Shown here: in pieces, positions 61,471 through 64,000 of the stretch
Layout of the letters: each line of letters begins with the position of its first letter
Position numbering within the stretch: position 1 is the stretch's first letter
DNA from: Nocardia vinacea NBRC 16497
GTDB taxonomy: Bacteria > Actinomycetota > Actinomycetes > Mycobacteriales > Mycobacteriaceae
Assembly (NCBI RefSeq): GCF_000308835.1
Contig: NZ_BAGN01000050.1
Coordinates: forward strand, 1-64,000
Direction: 5' to 3'
Length of the DNA stretch: 64,000 nucleotides
Position numbers and translations under genes: made by a program
The notes under the pieces: model-generated
Told to the model about the DNA's origin: nothing
The model's input: only the letters and a program-made list of their open reading frames with translations
Databases searched by the model: none

Positions 61471-61674
61471 ATGAAATCCGTGCGGATCGATCTCGACCAG
61501 AAACTGCTCGCCGCCGCGGCCGCCATCATGGGCACGTCGACGAGCAGCGCCACCATCAACGAGGCGCTGCGCCGAATCGTTGTGCACGAGCGGCAACTTC
61601 ACCATCTGCAGCGATTGGCTGCCGGTGTGCTGTCCCCCCTGCCCGGACCCGAGATCGCGGTTGCCGACGGCTGA
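61471..61674 (+). CDS. VapB-like ribbon-helix-helix antitoxin, apparently orphan
   Basis: A 67-residue RHH-type protein: strand MKSVRIDLDQKLLAAAAAIM then TSSATINEALRRIVVHERQL, as in VapB antitoxins. ATG has an AAGGAGGGC site. No VapC PIN-domain toxin follows; the next gene is on the opposite strand. It may act as an orphan regulator or belong to a lost TA pair. Confidence 0.7.
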   Translation: MKSVRIDLDQKLLAAAAAIMGTSTSSATINEALRRIVVHERQLHHLQRLAAGVLSPLPGPEIAVADG

Positions 61675-61680
61675 TCGGGC

Positions 61681-63190
61681 TCACCGCGTCGGGCAGCGCA
61701 GCCCTTCCTGGGGCGGGGTCAGCTCGATCAGGTACTTCAGGACCGGTTCGTCGACGCATTCGACGCCGTTCAGGAACGAACCATGTTGGATGCCTTCATA
61801 AGTGACCAACGTGGCGCCCAGCGCGCGGGCGAGATTCGTCGCGCCCTGGTACGGCGTGACCGGATCGCCGGTGGAGGAGACGACCACCAACTTCGGCAGG
61901 CCGGTCACCGTCGGGGTATGCGGGCGGCCGGTCGGTGGAACGGGCCAGAAGGTGCAGGCGCGGAACGGAACCCAATCGGCCGCGCGGCCGCTGTCGAACG
62001 CCGGGGCAGCGGCGCGGACCCGCCGGTCCAGTTCGAGCGCGCTCTTCCGATCGGCGATCCGGGTGTCGTCGAGGCAGCTCACGGCGGTCTGGTAACCGGT
62101 GTCCACCGACTCGGGCGCGAGATAACTGTCGGCCAGGGTGAGCAGAATATCGCCGTGGCCCTTGGTCAGTTCGGTGAGGCCGCGGGTCAGCACCGGCCAG
62201 GCCCGCGAGGTGTACATGGTCGAGATCACCCCGGTCGTGGCGTCCGAATAGCCGAGGCCGCGACCGTTGTTCGTGGTGGCGGGGCGGTCGGCCAGCGGCC
62301 GCAGCAATGCCGCCATGCGCTCGGACGCCTTGGCCGGATCGGTGCCGATCGGACAGTCCGGCGCTTTCACGCAGTCGGCGGCATATGCGTTGAAAGCCCG
62401 TTGCAGACCGGCATAGACGATCACCGGATCGGCGATATTGGTGGCCGGATCGGCCGCGCCGTCCAGGACCATGGCGCGCACCCGATCCGGGAACATCTCG
62501 GCATAGGTCGAGCCGAGTCGCGTGCCGTAGGAGACGCCGAAGTAGGTCAGCTTCTCCTCACCGAGCGCCGCCCGGACGATGTCGAGGTCGGCGGCGGACT
62601 CGGCGGTTCCGACATGTGACAGCAGTGCCAACCCGGTGCGCTGCACGCACTTCGCGGCCAGATCCATGCTGTCGTGTTCGGCCTGTGACATCCAGAACGG
62701 CACGTATACCCCTGTCAGACCGGCACGTTCGGCCGCCAACTCCTCGGGCGTATCGCAGATGAGCTTCGGCGTGGACGCACCGAGTCCGCGCAGATCGATG
62801 CCGATCACATCGAAGCGTTCCGCCAGCGGTGTCTGCGCGAGGTCGGCGGGCAGCGTCACGCCGATACCACCGGGTCCACCCGGGTTGGTGAGGATCGAGG
62901 CGACCTTCTGTCCGCGTGCGCGTAATCGCGAGATCGCGAGGCGCGCGGTTTTGCCGTCGGGCTCGGCGTAATCGATGGGAACGGTGACGCGGGCGCATTC
63001 GAGTCCGGTGAGGCGCGCCGTTCTCGAAACCGTCGCACGAGCGCCACACCAGTGTTTGGTGGTAGTACTTGCCGATGCCCGCGGTGTTGTCGAGGCTCTG
63101 CTCGGGCTGGGCCTGCGCACCGCAGGCGGCTACGAGAAAGACTGCGGCGAGTCCGATGTGCCGCGCACTCCGCCTGCGCCAGTCGAACAT
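61681..63190 (-). pseudogene. secreted alpha/beta hydrolase (tripeptidyl aminopeptidase-like), frameshifted
   Basis: A gene of about 500 codons. The first part starts at ATG 63190 with a lipoprotein signal (MFDWRRRSARHIGLAAVFLV, lipobox VAAC) and reads to RSCDGFENG. The rest, LTGLECARVTVPIDYAEPDG onward, is in another frame down to 61681; the switch lies at about 63011-63021 near the run GGCGCGCC. The main part has NPGGPGGIGV (oxyanion), the nucleophile in FGVSYGTRLGS, an acid in STGDPVTPY and His in GIQHGSF: a TAP/SlpD-type exported peptidase. It could be a true pseudogene or an assembly error. Confidence 0.75.
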
Positions 63191-63327
63191 TCGCCCCCCA
63201 TGGTTGGACCTGCGCACTCAGTCTGCCCGACCCGGTCACGGTGCGCAGACCATGGTCGCCATCGCGTCCGACCTGTCGGTGGGTGCTGGCATGATGCGCA
63301 GGATCGCACCGCATTCGAGGGGGATTG

Positions 63328-64000
63328 ATGTCGGTACCCATCGCCAAATTGCCATCCGGTCAACGTCCACGGGAACGGCTGCTCACGCTCGGCCCGCACG
63401 CGCTCAGCGACAGCGAATTGCTCGCCGTGCTGCTGCGTCAGGGGCGCCGGGGCGAAAGCGCACTGGATATGGCCGCCGAACTGATCGCCGAGCACGGCGG
63501 CATCGCCGGTCTGGCTGCCGCGCGGCCGGAGGAATTATCGCGGCGCGCGGGCGTCGGGGAGGCCAAGGCCGCGGCCATCATCGCCGCCTTCCACCTCGCC
63601 ACCAGGGCCCGCAACAGTCCGGAAACCGCCCCGCGCCTGGATGCCGCCGCCGATGTCGTCCGGGTGGTGCTGCCGCTGTTCGCAGGCGCCCGCGTCGAAC
63701 GGCTGCTGGTGCTGGTGTGTGATGCGCAGAATCGATTGCGGCACAAGGTATTCGTCGCCGAGGGTGCGATCGATCAGGTCGCCGTTCCGGTCCGTGAAAT
63801 CCTGAATACCGTGCTGCGCCACGATGGTCGCGCCTTCGCGGTCGTGCACAATCACCCGTCCGGCGACCCGGTCCCCAGTTTCGACGACCGTCGCGCGACC
63901 ACCTTGCTCATCGAATCCGCCCGCACCGTCGGCCTGCGCTTTCTGGACCACGTGGTGATCGCGGGTGAGGGGTGGGCGAGCGCCGCACCGCTGCATCGGT
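63328..64000 (+). CDS. radC: RadC/MPN domain DNA repair protein (3' end beyond window)
   Basis: Open to the end of the window, 224 residues so far. Typical order: PRERLLTLGPHALSDSELLA, helix-hairpin-helix RAGVGEAKAAAII, then the MPN/JAMM metalloprotease-like domain with VVHNHPSGDP and the later Asp in FLDHVVIAG. RadC is of uncertain biochemical role despite the name. ATG at 63328 follows GAGGGGGATTG. Confidence 0.9.
   Translation, partial: MSVPIAKLPSGQRPRERLLTLGPHALSDSELLAVLLRQGRRGESALDMAAELIAEHGGIAGLAAARPEELSRRAGVGEAKAAAIIAAFHLATRARNSPETAPRLDAAADVVRVVLPLFAGARVERLLVLVCDAQNRLRHKVFVAEGAIDQVAVPVREILNTVLRHDGRAFAVVHNHPSGDPVPSFDDRRATTLLIESARTVGLRFLDHVVIAGEGWASAAPLHR

Overview
This is a high-GC actinobacterial chromosome segment, most likely from Nocardia or a close relative in the Nocardiaceae. 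The evidence is the mycobacterial-type mutasome pieces (imuB end, dnaE2), a deazaflavin-type nitroreductase, a mycothiol-enzyme-like DinB protein, a SAM-IV riboswitch, WXG100/EspG type VII secretion genes, Scr1-type XRE plus DUF397 genes and at least nine TetR regulators. As I recall the Mycobacterium tuberculosis map, the housekeeping order imuB, dnaE2, trmL, DUF3017, metX, icd, trpS, YihY, dacB is broadly shared, with many accessory genes inserted here.

Region 1-13.6 kb: the end of imuB, a methyltransferase, an alpha/beta hydrolase, a YdeI-like protein, a sucrase/ferredoxin-like protein, an SDR, a small gene under a LexA box, an NmrA-type reductase with its TetR, then dnaE2 under its own LexA box, a SnoaL-like protein with a TetR, a DUF4349 lipoprotein and a DUF167 protein. 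Several dispersed repeats lie here; one copy sits in frame inside dnaE2. Region 13.6-24.6 kb: trmL, several regulator/enzyme pairs, DUF3017, metX with a SAM-IV riboswitch, a Cys-Cys mini-ORF and what looks like a decayed metY upstream, and a TetR/DHA2 efflux pair. Region 24.6-43.8 kb: icd, an MFS pump, a Ddn-like protein, a TetR/hydrolase unit, a beta-oxidation-type operon whose TetR gene carries the same 18-bp operator, exonuclease III, a secreted RNase/barstar pair, a second TetR/DUF2236 pair, trpS and a YihY-type membrane protein.

Region 43.8-55.3 kb is accessory. A minus-strand type VII secretion toxin island (two WXG100 proteins, a long effector, a possible immunity protein and a lipoprotein) faces an XRE/DUF397 unit. 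It is followed by plus-strand modules: a WXG-like protein, a DUF3558 lipoprotein, a PPE-like protein and EspG; then YbaB-like, EspC-like, a DUF6973 effector and a lipoprotein. No ESX core ATPase or membrane gene is present, so export would use an apparatus encoded elsewhere.

Region 55.3-64 kb: dacB, a second DHA2 pump with its TetR, a SnoaL-like protein, phenylalanine hydroxylase, a His-rich DUF4396 membrane protein behind a CsoR-like operator, an orphan RHH antitoxin-like gene, a frameshifted secreted hydrolase and the start of radC. No tRNA, rRNA, CRISPR array, transposase or prophage was seen. Coordinates and motifs were read by eye; no searches were run.
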